Positions 8,214 through 20,858 of a DNA stretch of 64,000 nucleotides are shown one piece after another. A program made the position numbers and the translations under genes. Every line of letters starts with the position of its first letter. The first letter of the stretch is position 1. Source of the DNA: Mycobacterium montefiorense (lineage in GTDB: Bacteria > Actinomycetota > Actinomycetes > Mycobacteriales > Mycobacteriaceae); NCBI RefSeq assembly GCF_003112775.1, contig NZ_BFCH01000036.1:352793-416792 (forward strand), written 5' to 3'. A model generated the notes under the pieces. It was not told the DNA's origin. It ran no database searches and was given only the letters and a program-made list of their open reading frames with translations.

Positions 8214-8855
8214 ATGGCCAGAGCCGACAAGGCCACCGCCGTTGCGGACATTGTCGAGCAGTTCAGCACCTCGACCGCGACCGTCATCACTGAATACCGG
8301 GGCCTGACGGTTGCCAACCTGGCAGAGCTGCGCCGCTCGTTGTCGGGTTCGGCCACCTACACCGTGGCCAAGAACACGCTGATCAAGCGGGCTGCGACAG
8401 AAGCGGGGATCGAAGGTCTCGACGAGCTGTTCGCAGGCCCGACGGCCATCGCGTTCGTCAGCGGCGAGCCCGTCGACGCCGCCAAGGCCATCAAGACCTT
8501 CGCCAAAGACAACAAGGCGCTGGTCATCAAGGGTGGCTACATGGACGGCCACGCGCTGACGGTGGCCGAAGTCGAGCGCATCGCCGACCTGGAATCGCGC
8601 GAGGTGTTGCTGGCCAAGCTGGCGGGTGCCATGAAGGGCAACCTCGCCAAGGCCGCCGGCCTGTTCAACGCGCCGGCCTCGCAGTTCGCCCGCCTCGCGG
8701 CCGCCCTGCAGGAGAAGAAGACGGCCGAGCCGGCCGCGACCCCGGCCGCCGAACCAGCTGCGGAAGCACCCGCTGCCGCAGCACCCGCCGATTCACCGGC
8801 CGACGCGGCACCCGCTGCGGAGGCACCCGCCGAGACATCCGCCGACGCCGAATAA
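8214..8855 (+). CDS. rplJ: 50S ribosomal protein L10
   Basis: Builds the base of the ribosomal stalk and carries the L7/L12 dimers. The N-terminal domain (ADIVEQFSTSTATVITEYRG, then NTLIKRAA) is typical. GAGGAGGT lies 6 bases before the ATG. The protein has 213 residues, longer than the roughly 178 of the M. tuberculosis protein. The extra length is a low-complexity Ala/Pro/Glu tail from about residue 170 with repeated AEPAAEAPA-like units. The leader RNA upstream indicates autogenous control with rplL. Confidence 0.98.
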   Translation: MARADKATAVADIVEQFSTSTATVITEYRGLTVANLAELRRSLSGSATYTVAKNTLIKRAATEAGIEGLDELFAGPTAIAFVSGEPVDAAKAIKTFAKDNKALVIKGGYMDGHALTVAEVERIADLESREVLLAKLAGAMKGNLAKAAGLFNAPASQFARLAAALQEKKTAEPAATPAAEPAAEAPAAAAPADSPADAAPAAEAPAETSADAE

Positions 8856-8887
8856 CCAAAAACCCAAGTTCAGGAAGGACCCACACC

Positions 8888-9283
8888 ATGGCAAAAATCT
8901 CCACCGACGACCTGCTTGACGTCTTCAAGGAAATGACCCTGCTGGAGCTCTCGGAGTTCGTGAAGAAGTTCGAGGACACCTTCGAGGTCACCGCGGCCGC
9001 TCCGGTCGCCGTCGCTGCTGCAGGTGGTGCCGCCGCCGGTGGCGCGCCCGCCGAGGCCGCCGAGGAGCAGTCGGAGTTCGACGTCATCCTCGAAGCCGCT
9101 GGCGACAAGAAGATCGGCGTCATCAAGGTTGTCCGCGAGATCGTCTCCGGCCTGGGCCTCAAAGAGGCCAAGGACCTGGTCGACGGCGCGCCCAAGCCGC
9201 TGCTGGAGAAGGTCGCCAAGGAAGCTGCCGAGGAGGCCAAGGGCAAGCTCGAGGCCGCCGGCGCGACCGTCAGCGTCAAGTAG
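8888..9283 (+). CDS. rplL: 50S ribosomal protein L7/L12
   Basis: Stalk protein that recruits translation factors such as EF-Tu and EF-G. Its 131 residues show the N-terminal dimerisation helix (STDDLLDVFKEMTLLELSEF), an Ala/Gly-rich hinge at about residues 37-60, and the C-terminal factor-binding domain (FDVILEAAGDKKIGVIKVVR...GLGLKEAKDLVDGAPK). It starts 32 bases after rplJ with AGGAAGGA as ribosome binding site, and a terminator follows. Confidence 0.98.
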   Translation: MAKISTDDLLDVFKEMTLLELSEFVKKFEDTFEVTAAAPVAVAAAGGAAAGGAPAEAAEEQSEFDVILEAAGDKKIGVIKVVREIVSGLGLKEAKDLVDGAPKPLLEKVAKEAAEEAKGKLEAAGATVSVK

Positions 9284-9297
9284 TTCAACTCGCGCAG

Positions 9298-9344
9298 ACC
9301 CCCGGGAACCTAGTAGCTGGCCAGCTCTAGTCTCGGGGGTTTCG
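9298..9344 (+). terminator. Terminator after rplL
   Basis: ACCCCCGGGA at 9298-9307 pairs with TCTCGGGGGT at 9331-9340, with a second small palindrome GCTGGCCAGC (9316-9325) in the loop. It lies directly after the rplL stop and before the convergent TetR gene. The T-run is short, as is common in mycobacteria. Confidence 0.7.
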
Positions 9345-9349
9345 TGTGC

Positions 9350-10036
9350 TCAGGCCGAGATCGCGGACTGCAGCGATCGAGCCACATGCTCCGTTGAATC
9401 TCCCAGCGCGACAAGAAGATTTGACGTCATGGCGCCGAGCACCGGGGTGACGGCCGAGCCGTCGTCGCCGTAGTAGCCGGCGAGTTCTAGCATCACGAAC
9501 CCGTGGATCAACGCCCAGAACTGCGCCGCGGTGGCCACGACGGCAGCATCGTCTTCTGCTGAGCCGACAGTGATCCGCCCGGCCTGCATGCACCGGTGCA
9601 CGCCGCGCACCACGTGCGCAAAGCTCTGATAGCGCTCCTCGATCTCGGCGAGCGTCAGCGTTAGGACGTTGTGCGCGGGGGCGTTGATTCCGTGCGCACT
9701 GGTGCTGCCGAACATCAGCCGATACATGTGCGGTCGCTCAATGGCATAGCGGCGGTAGGCGCCGCCGACAATGAACAGGTCGGCGACCGGGTCGTCGGAC
9801 GGCGGCACCGTCAACGCCTCGTCGAATTGCCGCAACCCCTCGTCAGCGACCGCTGCGATCAGCGCTTGCATCCCGCCGAAGTGGGTGTACACCGACATCG
9901 TCGAGGTCCCCGCGGCGCCGGCCACCTTGCGGGTCTGCAATGCGTCGGGCCCATGCTCGTCGAGCAGGCCGACCGCGGCGTGCAGCATCTCGTCGCGGAC
10001 ACCGCGCTGAATTTCCGTAGCCATCTCTCCAACCAT
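9350..10036 (-). CDS. TetR-family regulator (Rv0653c-like)
   Basis: A 228-residue repressor. The N-terminal helix-turn-helix (ALQTRKVAGAAGTSTMSVYTHFGGMQAL) spans about residues 33-60, and a TetR ligand-binding C-terminal domain follows (QFWALIHGFVMLELAGYYGD). Two starts are possible, ATG at 10036 (MVGEMATE) and ATG at 10024 (MATEIQRG); neither has a clearly better ribosome binding site. It is divergent from the carotenoid oxygenase gene across a palindrome, so control of that enzyme is the likely role. The ligand is unknown. Confidence 0.92.
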   Translation of the reverse strand: MVGEMATEIQRGVRDEMLHAAVGLLDEHGPDALQTRKVAGAAGTSTMSVYTHFGGMQALIAAVADEGLRQFDEALTVPPSDDPVADLFIVGGAYRRYAIERPHMYRLMFGSTSAHGINAPAHNVLTLTLAEIEERYQSFAHVVRGVHRCMQAGRITVGSAEDDAAVVATAAQFWALIHGFVMLELAGYYGDDGSAVTPVLGAMTSNLLVALGDSTEHVARSLQSAISA

Positions 10037-10082
10037 CTCCGATGAGGCCTTGCCATCTTCTCACCGTCGGCGTACCGTCTCA

Positions 10083-10106
10083 ATAACGCTGAAATATCAA
10101 TGTTAT
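10083..10106. promoter_or_regulatory. Candidate TetR operator upstream of the carotenoid oxygenase
   Basis: ATAACGCTGA (10083-10092) and TCAATGTTAT (10097-10106) form an inverted repeat with 8 of 10 pairs matched and a 4-base spacer AATA. It ends 12 bases before the oxygenase ATG at 10119 and lies 47 bases from the divergent TetR start. A bound repressor would block both genes. Confidence 0.6.
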
Positions 10107-10118
10107 AGGAGTTCAGCC

Positions 10119-11645
10119 ATGACTTCCACCCAAACCGCTAAATCCGAGAACCCGTATCTCGAGGGCTTCCTGGCGCCCGTCGCCGCTGAGGTAACCGCGA
10201 CCGACCTGCATGTCACCGGGCAGATCCCGGAGCACCTGGACGGGCGCTACCTGCGTAACGGGCCCAACCCAGCCGCGGAGGTCGACCCGGCCACCTATCA
10301 CTGGTTCACCGGCGACGCGATGGTGCACGGCGTGGCCTTACGCGACGGCAAGGCCTGCTGGTATCGCAACCGCTGGGTCCGCACCCCATCCACGTCCGCC
10401 GCGCTGGGCGAGCCCGAGCCCAAGGGTCTGAATGCACGGGCCGGGATGTTGTCGGTCGGCCCCAACACCAACGTGCTGACCCACGCGGGGCGCACGTTGG
10501 CGCTCGTCGAGGGGGGTGGCGCCAACTACCAGCTCACCGACGACCTCGACACCGTCGGCCCATGCGACTTCGACGGAACCCTGTTCGGCGGCTACACCGC
10601 TCACCCGCACCGGGATCCGCGCACCGGCGAACTGCACGCGGTGTCCTACAGCTTCGGCCGCGGGCATACCGTGCAGTACTCGGTGATCGACACCGCCGGC
10701 CATGCGCGGCGCACCGTCGACATCGAGGTGACCGGGTCGCCGATGATGCATGACTTCTCCCTGACGGATAAGTACGTGGTGATCTACGACCTGCCGGTGA
10801 CGTTCGACCCGGCGCAGGTGCTGCCGGCCAACGCCCCGCGCTGGCTGAGTTTGCCGGCCCGCCTGGTGCTGCAGTCGGTGCTCGGTCGGGTCCGGATTCC
10901 CAGTCCGCTGATGACGGCGCTGAACAGCAATCGGCAACCCATTCATCGGATGCCTTACAGCTGGAAGGACAGCTACCCGGCGCGCATCGGGGTGATGCCC
11001 CGGGAAGGCGGCAACGCGGACGTGCGCTGGTTCGATATCGAACCCTGCTACGTCTTCCACCCGCTCAACGCCTACTCGGAGATGCGTGACGGCGCCCGAA
11101 AAAAGGAAGAGGTCCTGGTGCTCGACGTTGTCAGCTACGCGCGGATGTTCGAAGCCGACCTGCGGGGTCCCGGCGACAGCCGACCCGTGCTGGAGCGCTG
11201 GACCATCAACCTGACGACCGGCGCAGTGAGTACCGAATGCCGCGACGATCGCCCGCAGGAGTTCCCGCGCATCGACGAGACCCTGCTGGGTGGGCGGCAC
11301 CGATTCGGCTACGCCGTTGGGATGGATGGCGGCTACCTGTCCGGTGGCATAACCGAGATGACCTCGGCGCTCTACAAGCACGACTATGCGACTGGATCGA
11401 GCTCGGCCGCGACCCTGGACCCCGACGTTTTGATCGGCGAGATGTCCTTTGTGCCGAATCCCGCAAACGGCACAAAGGAGCGGGCCGAAGACGACGGCGT
11501 CCTGATGGGTTACGGATATCACCGTGGCCGTGACGAAGGGCAATTGCTGTTGCTGGACGCACAGACTCTCGAGTCGGTTGCGACCGTTCACCTGCCCCAG
11601 CGCATACCTATGGGTTTCCACGGAAACTGGGCTCCGGCCACCTGA
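10119..11645 (+). CDS. Carotenoid cleavage oxygenase (Rv0654-like)
   Basis: Fe(II)-dependent dioxygenase of the carotenoid/apocarotenoid cleavage family, 508 residues, matching Rv0654, which is reported to cleave carotenoids or apocarotenoids. Family features are DGRYLRNGPNP near residue 43, HWFTGDAMVHGVAL with an early iron-ligand-region His, AHPHRDPRTGEL near residue 165, the MMHDFSLTDKYVVI segment carrying another His ligand, the FHPLNAYSE region, and the C-terminal IPMGFHGNW with the last His. I chose the ATG at 10119 because AGGAG sits 6 bases upstream and the protein then starts like its homologues. The divergent TetR gene probably regulates it. Confidence 0.94.
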   Translation: MTSTQTAKSENPYLEGFLAPVAAEVTATDLHVTGQIPEHLDGRYLRNGPNPAAEVDPATYHWFTGDAMVHGVALRDGKACWYRNRWVRTPSTSAALGEPEPKGLNARAGMLSVGPNTNVLTHAGRTLALVEGGGANYQLTDDLDTVGPCDFDGTLFGGYTAHPHRDPRTGELHAVSYSFGRGHTVQYSVIDTAGHARRTVDIEVTGSPMMHDFSLTDKYVVIYDLPVTFDPAQVLPANAPRWLSLPARLVLQSVLGRVRIPSPLMTALNSNRQPIHRMPYSWKDSYPARIGVMPREGGNADVRWFDIEPCYVFHPLNAYSEMRDGARKKEEVLVLDVVSYARMFEADLRGPGDSRPVLERWTINLTTGAVSTECRDDRPQEFPRIDETLLGGRHRFGYAVGMDGGYLSGGITEMTSALYKHDYATGSSSAATLDPDVLIGEMSFVPNPANGTKERAEDDGVLMGYGYHRGRDEGQLLLLDAQTLESVATVHLPQRIPMGFHGNWAPAT

Positions 11646-11817
11646 GCCCTTTACCGGCACGGCCATGACCACTAGCCTCCGTGCAGGGCGGGTCTCAGGT
11701 CAGCGAATTTTTCACTCCGGTGCTGTGCAACCATGCTGCGTGGTCCCGGGCGTGCGCTACAGTGACTCAAGCCACACAAAGGGGCAGGTGGCAGCAGGTG
11801 TCGACGGAAGGATTCCA

Positions 11818-12828
11818 ATGGGCGTCGCTATCGAGGTCAGTGGTCTGACCAAGTCCTTCGGATCCTCGAGGATTTGGGAAGACGTGACCCTGGATATCCC
11901 CTCTGGGGAGGTCAGCGTTTTGCTGGGCCCGTCGGGTACCGGCAAGTCCGTGTTCTTGAAGTCCTTGATCGGCCTCCTTCGTCCGGAACGTGGCTCGATT
12001 GTCATCGACGGCACCGACATCATTGAGTGTTCGGCCAAGGAGCTCTACGAGATCCGCACGCTGTTCGGTGTGCTGTTCCAGGACGGCGCGCTGTTCGGTT
12101 CGATGAATCTCTACGACAACACCGCCTTCCCGCTGCGCGAGCACACCAAGAAGAAGGAAAGCGAGATCCGTGACATCGTCATGGAGAAGCTCGAGATGGT
12201 CGGCCTCGGCGGTGACGAAAGAAAGTTCCCCGGCGAGATCTCCGGTGGTATGCGCAAGCGTGCCGGCCTGGCCCGCGCCCTGGTGCTGGACCCGCAGATC
12301 ATTCTCTGCGACGAGCCCGACTCCGGTCTGGACCCGGTCCGTACGGCCTACCTGAGCCAGCTGATCCTCGACATCAACGCGCAGATCGACGCCACGATCC
12401 TGATCGTGACGCACAACATCAGCGTCGCCCGCACCGTGCCGGACAACATCGGCATGCTGTTCCGCAAGCACCTGGTGATGTTCGGCCCGCGCGAGGTCCT
12501 GCTGACCAGCGATGAGCCGGTGGTGCGCCAGTTCCTCAATGGCCGCCGTATCGGTCCGATCGGCATGTCCGAGGAGAAGGACGAGGCGACGATGGCCGAA
12601 GAGCAAGCCATGGTCGACGCGGGTCACCACTCCGGCGGCACCGAGGAGATCGAGGGTGTGCCACCCCAGATCGTCGCGACGCCGGGCATGCCGGAGCGCA
12701 AGGGCGTGGCTCGCCGCCAGGCCCGGGTGCGCGAGATGTTGCACACCTTGCCGAAGAAGGCGCAGGCGGCGATCCTCGACGACCTCGAGGGCACCCACAA
12801 GTACCAGACGCACGAATTCCGCGACTAG
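11818..12828 (+). CDS. mkl: Mce-system ABC ATPase MceG (Mkl)
   Basis: ATPase that powers the Mce lipid and cholesterol importers, working with YrbE permeases encoded elsewhere. The ABC motifs are complete: Walker A LGPSGTGKS near residue 41, Q-loop LFQDG, signature SGGMRKRAGLARAL, Walker B IILCDEPDSGLDP, and the switch His in IVTHN. The C-terminal extension after about residue 240 ends in a helical segment (REMLHTLPKKAQAAILDDL). I chose ATG 11818 because GGAAGGA precedes it and MGVAIEVSGLTKSFG starts the domain. An in-frame GTG at 11752 would give 358 residues, as in the older H37Rv annotation, and remains possible. Confidence 0.94.
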   Translation: MGVAIEVSGLTKSFGSSRIWEDVTLDIPSGEVSVLLGPSGTGKSVFLKSLIGLLRPERGSIVIDGTDIIECSAKELYEIRTLFGVLFQDGALFGSMNLYDNTAFPLREHTKKKESEIRDIVMEKLEMVGLGGDERKFPGEISGGMRKRAGLARALVLDPQIILCDEPDSGLDPVRTAYLSQLILDINAQIDATILIVTHNISVARTVPDNIGMLFRKHLVMFGPREVLLTSDEPVVRQFLNGRRIGPIGMSEEKDEATMAEEQAMVDAGHHSGGTEEIEGVPPQIVATPGMPERKGVARRQARVREMLHTLPKKAQAAILDDLEGTHKYQTHEFRD

Positions 12829-12849
12829 TCGCAACCGTCTGATCGTCCT

Positions 12850-12875
12850 ACCCGCCCCCGACTTGCGGGGTGGGG
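12850..12875 (+). terminator. Possible terminator after mkl
   Basis: CCCGCCCCC and the nearby CGGGGTGGGG form a GC-rich stem with a short loop 20-45 bases after the mkl stop. No clear T-run follows. This is a weak call from sequence alone. Confidence 0.35.
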
Positions 12876-13034
12876 TCTGGCCCTACGTGCCCGAAACTGC
12901 AGCCACAGGATTTTGCACACAACTTGCCGCGCCTTCCTCTTGACGAACGGGCGTGCACAGGTCAATCTGTTGGGCAGCATGTACCCGCGGGAAAGTCGAG
13001 ATGCCGGCCAGCGCCGATCTCCCTGACTGGGTAG

Positions 13035-13063
13035 TTGAGGAATGCGCGCGCCTGCGCTATTGT
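13035..13063 (+). promoter_or_regulatory. Likely housekeeping promoter of rpoB-rpoC
   Basis: TTGAGG at 13035-13040 and TATTGT at 13058-13063 are separated by 17 bases. The same -10 hexamer appears before rpsL in this window. A second possible -35, TTGACA at 13106-13111, lies downstream without an obvious -10. The 440 bases between mkl and rpoB otherwise hold only leader sequence and no gene. Confidence 0.55.
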
Positions 13064-13269
13064 TGGACGTTGCGCTGGCTACCTCCTGCCCACCTCACCC
13101 GCCACTTGACACCGTGGTCTTAGCCTGAGCCCCCTCTGCGGCTCAGCTATTTAGTTGCGCGCGTGAGGCTCGGGTAGATCGTTCGCCGGCTTAACCGACA
13201 CAATTCGCGGCGAACAGGTCCGGTGGCCCCGGTTCTCGTGAGTCGCACGAGGTGCTGGAAGGATGCATC

Positions 13270-16752
<3,483 letters not shown>

Positions 16753-16810
16753 CCGCGGCGTAGCCGCGGCGCTAACTGGTTACTAAACCCGCAAGGGGAA
16801 AGGAAGTTAC

Positions 16811-19800
16811 GTGCTCGACGTCAACTTCTTCGATGAACTCCGTATCGGCCTGGCCACCGCGGAGGACATCAGGCAATGGTCTTACGGCGAGGTCAAGAAG
16901 CCGGAGACAATCAACTACCGCACGCTGAAGCCAGAGAAGGACGGCCTGTTCTGCGAGAAGATCTTCGGACCTACTCGCGACTGGGAGTGCTACTGCGGCA
17001 AGTACAAGCGCGTGCGCTTCAAGGGCATCATCTGTGAGCGCTGTGGCGTCGAGGTGACTCGCGCCAAGGTGCGTCGGGAACGGATGGGGCACATCGAGCT
17101 GGCCGCGCCGGTCACGCACATCTGGTACTTCAAGGGTGTGCCGAGCCGGTTGGGTTACCTGCTCGACCTGGCGCCCAAGGACCTCGAGAAGATCATCTAC
17201 TTCGCGGCGTATGTCATCGTCGGGGTCGACGATGAGATGCGGCACAACGAGCTGTCGACGCTCGAGGCCGAAATGGTGGTGGAGCGCAAGGGTGTTGAGG
17301 ACCAGCGTGATGCCGACCTGGAAGCCCGCGCGCAGAAGCTAGAGGCCGACCTGGCCGAGCTCGAGGCCGAGGGCGCGAAAGCCGATGCGCGGCGCAAGGT
17401 TCGGGACGGCGGCGAGCGTGAAATGCGTCAGCTCCGCGACCGCGCCCAGCGTGAGCTGGACCGGCTGGAGGACATCTGGACGACCTTCACCAAGCTGGCT
17501 CCCAAGCAGCTGATCGTCGACGAGAACCTCTACCGTGAGCTCATCGACCGTTACGGCGAGTACTTCACCGGTGCCATGGGTGCGGAGTCGATCCAGAAGC
17601 TGATCGAGAACTTCGACATCAACGCCGAGGCCGACATCCTGCGCGACGTCATCCGGAATGGCAAGGGACAGAAGAAGCTTCGTGCGCTGAAGCGTCTGAA
17701 GGTCGTCGCGGCCTTCCAGCAGTCGGGCAACTCGCCGATGGGCATGGTTCTCGACGCGGTGCCGGTGATCCCACCGGAGCTGCGTCCGATGGTGCAGCTC
17801 GACGGTGGCCGGTTCGCTACCAGCGACCTCAACGACCTGTACCGCCGCGTGATCAACCGCAACAACCGTCTCAAGAGGCTGATTGACCTCGGTGCGCCCG
17901 AGATCATCGTCAACAACGAGAAGCGGATGCTGCAGGAGTCCGTCGACGCGCTGTTCGACAACGGTCGTCGTGGCCGTCCGGTCACCGGGCCGGGCAACCG
18001 CCCACTCAAGTCGCTGTCGGATCTGCTCAAGGGTAAGCAGGGCCGGTTCCGGCAGAACCTGCTCGGAAAGCGTGTCGACTACTCGGGCCGTTCGGTCATC
18101 GTGGTCGGTCCGCAGCTCAAGCTGCACCAGTGCGGTCTGCCCAAGCTGATGGCGCTGGAGCTGTTCAAGCCCTTTGTGATGAAGCGGCTGGTCGACCTCA
18201 ACCACGCGCAGAACATCAAGAGCGCCAAGCGAATGGTCGAGCGTCAGCGTCCCCAGGTGTGGGACGTGCTCGAAGAGGTCATCGCCGAGCACCCGGTTCT
18301 GCTGAACCGCGCGCCTACCCTGCACCGACTCGGCATTCAAGCCTTCGAGCCAATGCTGGTGGAGGGCAAGGCCATTCAGCTGCACCCGTTGGTTTGTGAG
18401 GCTTTCAACGCCGACTTCGACGGTGACCAGATGGCGGTGCACCTGCCGCTGAGTGCCGAGGCGCAGGCTGAGGCTCGCATCCTGATGTTGTCGAGCAACA
18501 ACATCTTGTCGCCCGCGTCCGGCCGTCCGTTGGCCATGCCGCGACTCGACATGGTCACCGGCCTGTTCTTTCTGACCACCGAGGTGGACGGGGCCGAGGG
18601 CGAATACCGGCCGGCTGCCAAGGATCAACCCGAGGTGGGCGTGTATTCCTCGCCGGCCGAGGCGATCATGGCGTCGGACCGTGGTGTGCTCTCGGTGCGG
18701 GCAAAGATCAAGGTGCGGCTGACGCAGCTGCGTCCGCCGGCCGAGATTGAAGCCGAGCTGTTCGGTCAGAACGGTTGGCAGCCCGGTGATTCATGGATGG
18801 CCGATACGACCCTGGGCCGGGCGCTGTTCAACGAGCTGCTGCCGCTGGGCTATGCGTTCGTGAACAAGCAGATGCACAAGAAGGTGCAGGCTGCCATCAT
18901 CAACGATCTGGCCGAGCGCTACCCGATGATCGTGGTTGCGCAGACGGTCGACAAGCTCAAGGACGCAGGTTTCTACTGGGCGACCCGAAGCGGTGTCACG
19001 GTCTCGATGGCCGACGTGTTGGTTCCGCCGCGTAAGAAGGAGATCCTCGACCACTACGAGGACCGGGCGGACAAGGTCGAAAAGCAGTTCCAGCGTGGTG
19101 CTTTGAACCACGACGAGCGCAACGAGGCGCTGGTGGAGATCTGGAAGGAAGCCACCGACGAGGTCGGTAAGGCGCTGCGGGAGCACTACCCGGCCGATAA
19201 CCCGATCATCACGATCGTCGACTCGGGCGCCACGGGTAACTTCACCCAGACCCGAACGCTGGCCGGCATGAAGGGTCTGGTGACCAACCCGAAGGGTGAG
19301 TTCATCCCGCGTCCGGTCAAGTCGTCGTTCCGCGAGGGCCTTACCGTGCTGGAGTACTTCATCAACACGCACGGTGCTCGAAAGGGCTTGGCGGACACCG
19401 CGTTGCGTACCGCCGACTCCGGGTACCTGACCCGTCGTCTGGTGGACGTCAGCCAGGACGTCATCGTCCGCGAGCACGACTGCGAGACCGAGCGTGGCAT
19501 CATCGTCGAGCTGGCTGAGCGTCAGCCGGACGGCACCCTGATCCGCGACCCGTACATCGAAACCTCGGCGTATGCACGGACTTTGGGCGCCGACGCGGTC
19601 GACGAGGCCGGCAACGTGGTTGTCGCGCGTGGTGAAGACCTGGGTGACCCGTCGATCGAGGCTCTGCTGTCCGCGGGCATCACGCAGATCAAGGTGCGCT
19701 CGGTGCTGACCTGCACCACCGGCACCGGCGTCTGCGCGACCTGCTACGGGCGCTCGATGGCCACCGGCAAGCTGGTGGACATCGGCGAGGCCGTCGGTAT

Positions 19801-20761
19801 CGTCGCGGCGCAGTCCATCGGTGAGCCCGGCACGCAGCTGACCATGCGTACCTTCCACCAGGGTGGTGTCGGTGAGGACATCACTGGCGGTCTGCCTCGT
19901 GTGCAGGAGCTGTTCGAGGCGCGGGTGCCGCGCGGTAAGGCGCCGATCGCCGACGTCACCGGGCGGATTCAGCTCGAGGACGGCGAGCGCTTCTACAAGA
20001 TCACCATCGTCCCCGACGATGGTGGCGAGGAAGTCGTCTACGACAAGCTCTCCAAGCGGCAGCGGCTGCGTGTGTTCAAGCACGAAGACGGTTCCGAGCG
20101 AGTGCTTTCCGACGGCGATCACGTCGAGGTTGGCCAGCAGCTGATGGAAGGCTCGGCTGACCCGCATGAGGTGCTGCGCGTGCAGGGCCCCCGCGAGGTG
20201 CAGATCCACCTGGTCCGCGAGGTCCAGGAGGTCTACCGCGCTCAGGGTGTGTCGATCCACGACAAGCACATCGAGGTGATCGTTCGCCAGATGCTGCGCC
20301 GCGTCACGATCATCGACTCGGGTGCGACCGAGTTCCTGCCGGGTTCGCTGATCGAGCGTGCCGGGTTCGAGTCGGAGAACCGTCGGGTGGTGGCCGAGGG
20401 TGGCGAGCCCGCCGCCGGCCGTCCGGTGCTGATGGGTATCACGAAGGCGTCGCTGGCGACCGACTCGTGGCTGAGTGCGGCGTCGTTCCAGGAGACCACG
20501 CGAGTGCTGACCGATGCGGCGATCAACTGCCGCAGCGACAGGCTCAACGGTCTGAAGGAGAACGTGATCATCGGAAAGCTGATCCCGGCCGGTACCGGTA
20601 TCAACCGGTACCGCAACATCCAGGTGCAGCCGACCGAAGAAGCCCGTGCTGCGGCGTACACGATCCCGTCCTACGAGGATCAGTACTACAGCCCGGACTT
20701 CGGCCAGGCCGCCGGTGCTGCGGTTCCGCTGGACGACTACGGCTACAGCGACTACCGCTAA
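16811..20761 (+). CDS. rpoC: RNA polymerase beta-prime subunit
   Basis: 1316-residue beta-prime subunit of RNA polymerase. It shows the N-terminal zinc-binding cysteines (CYCGKYKRVRFKGIICERCG, about residues 60-79), the lineage-specific helical insertion (about 140-220, rich in Glu, Arg and Ala), and the active-site motif NADFDGDQM near residue 534. The trigger-loop region and C-terminal GTQLTMRTFHQGG are also present. The GTG start at 16811 is preceded by GGGGAAAGGAAG and gives MLDVNFFDELRIGLAT as in other mycobacteria. A very strong terminator follows. Confidence 0.98.
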   Translation: MLDVNFFDELRIGLATAEDIRQWSYGEVKKPETINYRTLKPEKDGLFCEKIFGPTRDWECYCGKYKRVRFKGIICERCGVEVTRAKVRRERMGHIELAAPVTHIWYFKGVPSRLGYLLDLAPKDLEKIIYFAAYVIVGVDDEMRHNELSTLEAEMVVERKGVEDQRDADLEARAQKLEADLAELEAEGAKADARRKVRDGGEREMRQLRDRAQRELDRLEDIWTTFTKLAPKQLIVDENLYRELIDRYGEYFTGAMGAESIQKLIENFDINAEADILRDVIRNGKGQKKLRALKRLKVVAAFQQSGNSPMGMVLDAVPVIPPELRPMVQLDGGRFATSDLNDLYRRVINRNNRLKRLIDLGAPEIIVNNEKRMLQESVDALFDNGRRGRPVTGPGNRPLKSLSDLLKGKQGRFRQNLLGKRVDYSGRSVIVVGPQLKLHQCGLPKLMALELFKPFVMKRLVDLNHAQNIKSAKRMVERQRPQVWDVLEEVIAEHPVLLNRAPTLHRLGIQAFEPMLVEGKAIQLHPLVCEAFNADFDGDQMAVHLPLSAEAQAEARILMLSSNNILSPASGRPLAMPRLDMVTGLFFLTTEVDGAEGEYRPAAKDQPEVGVYSSPAEAIMASDRGVLSVRAKIKVRLTQLRPPAEIEAELFGQNGWQPGDSWMADTTLGRALFNELLPLGYAFVNKQMHKKVQAAIINDLAERYPMIVVAQTVDKLKDAGFYWATRSGVTVSMADVLVPPRKKEILDHYEDRADKVEKQFQRGALNHDERNEALVEIWKEATDEVGKALREHYPADNPIITIVDSGATGNFTQTRTLAGMKGLVTNPKGEFIPRPVKSSFREGLTVLEYFINTHGARKGLADTALRTADSGYLTRRLVDVSQDVIVREHDCETERGIIVELAERQPDGTLIRDPYIETSAYARTLGADAVDEAGNVVVARGEDLGDPSIEALLSAGITQIKVRSVLTCTTGTGVCATCYGRSMATGKLVDIGEAVGIVAAQSIGEPGTQLTMRTFHQGGVGEDITGGLPRVQELFEARVPRGKAPIADVTGRIQLEDGERFYKITIVPDDGGEEVVYDKLSKRQRLRVFKHEDGSERVLSDGDHVEVGQQLMEGSADPHEVLRVQGPREVQIHLVREVQEVYRAQGVSIHDKHIEVIVRQMLRRVTIIDSGATEFLPGSLIERAGFESENRRVVAEGGEPAAGRPVLMGITKASLATDSWLSAASFQETTRVLTDAAINCRSDRLNGLKENVIIGKLIPAGTGINRYRNIQVQPTEEARAAAYTIPSYEDQYYSPDFGQAAGAAVPLDDYGYSDYR

Positions 20762-20771
20762 GTCAACAATC

Positions 20772-20804
20772 GAAAAAGCCCCGGGTTTTGCCCGGGGCTT
20801 TTTC
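20772..20804 (+). terminator. Strong intrinsic terminator after rpoC
   Basis: GAAAAAGCCCCGGG (20772-20785) pairs perfectly with CCCGGGGCTTTTTC (20791-20804) around the loop TTTTG and is followed by a T-run. It is a textbook hairpin and, being symmetrical, could also stop the converging permease transcript. Confidence 0.92.
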
Positions 20805-20858
20805 GTGCGCCCGGGTCGTCGGCGGCAAGACGCGACCCTTGGGGTGTTTCGCGAACTT

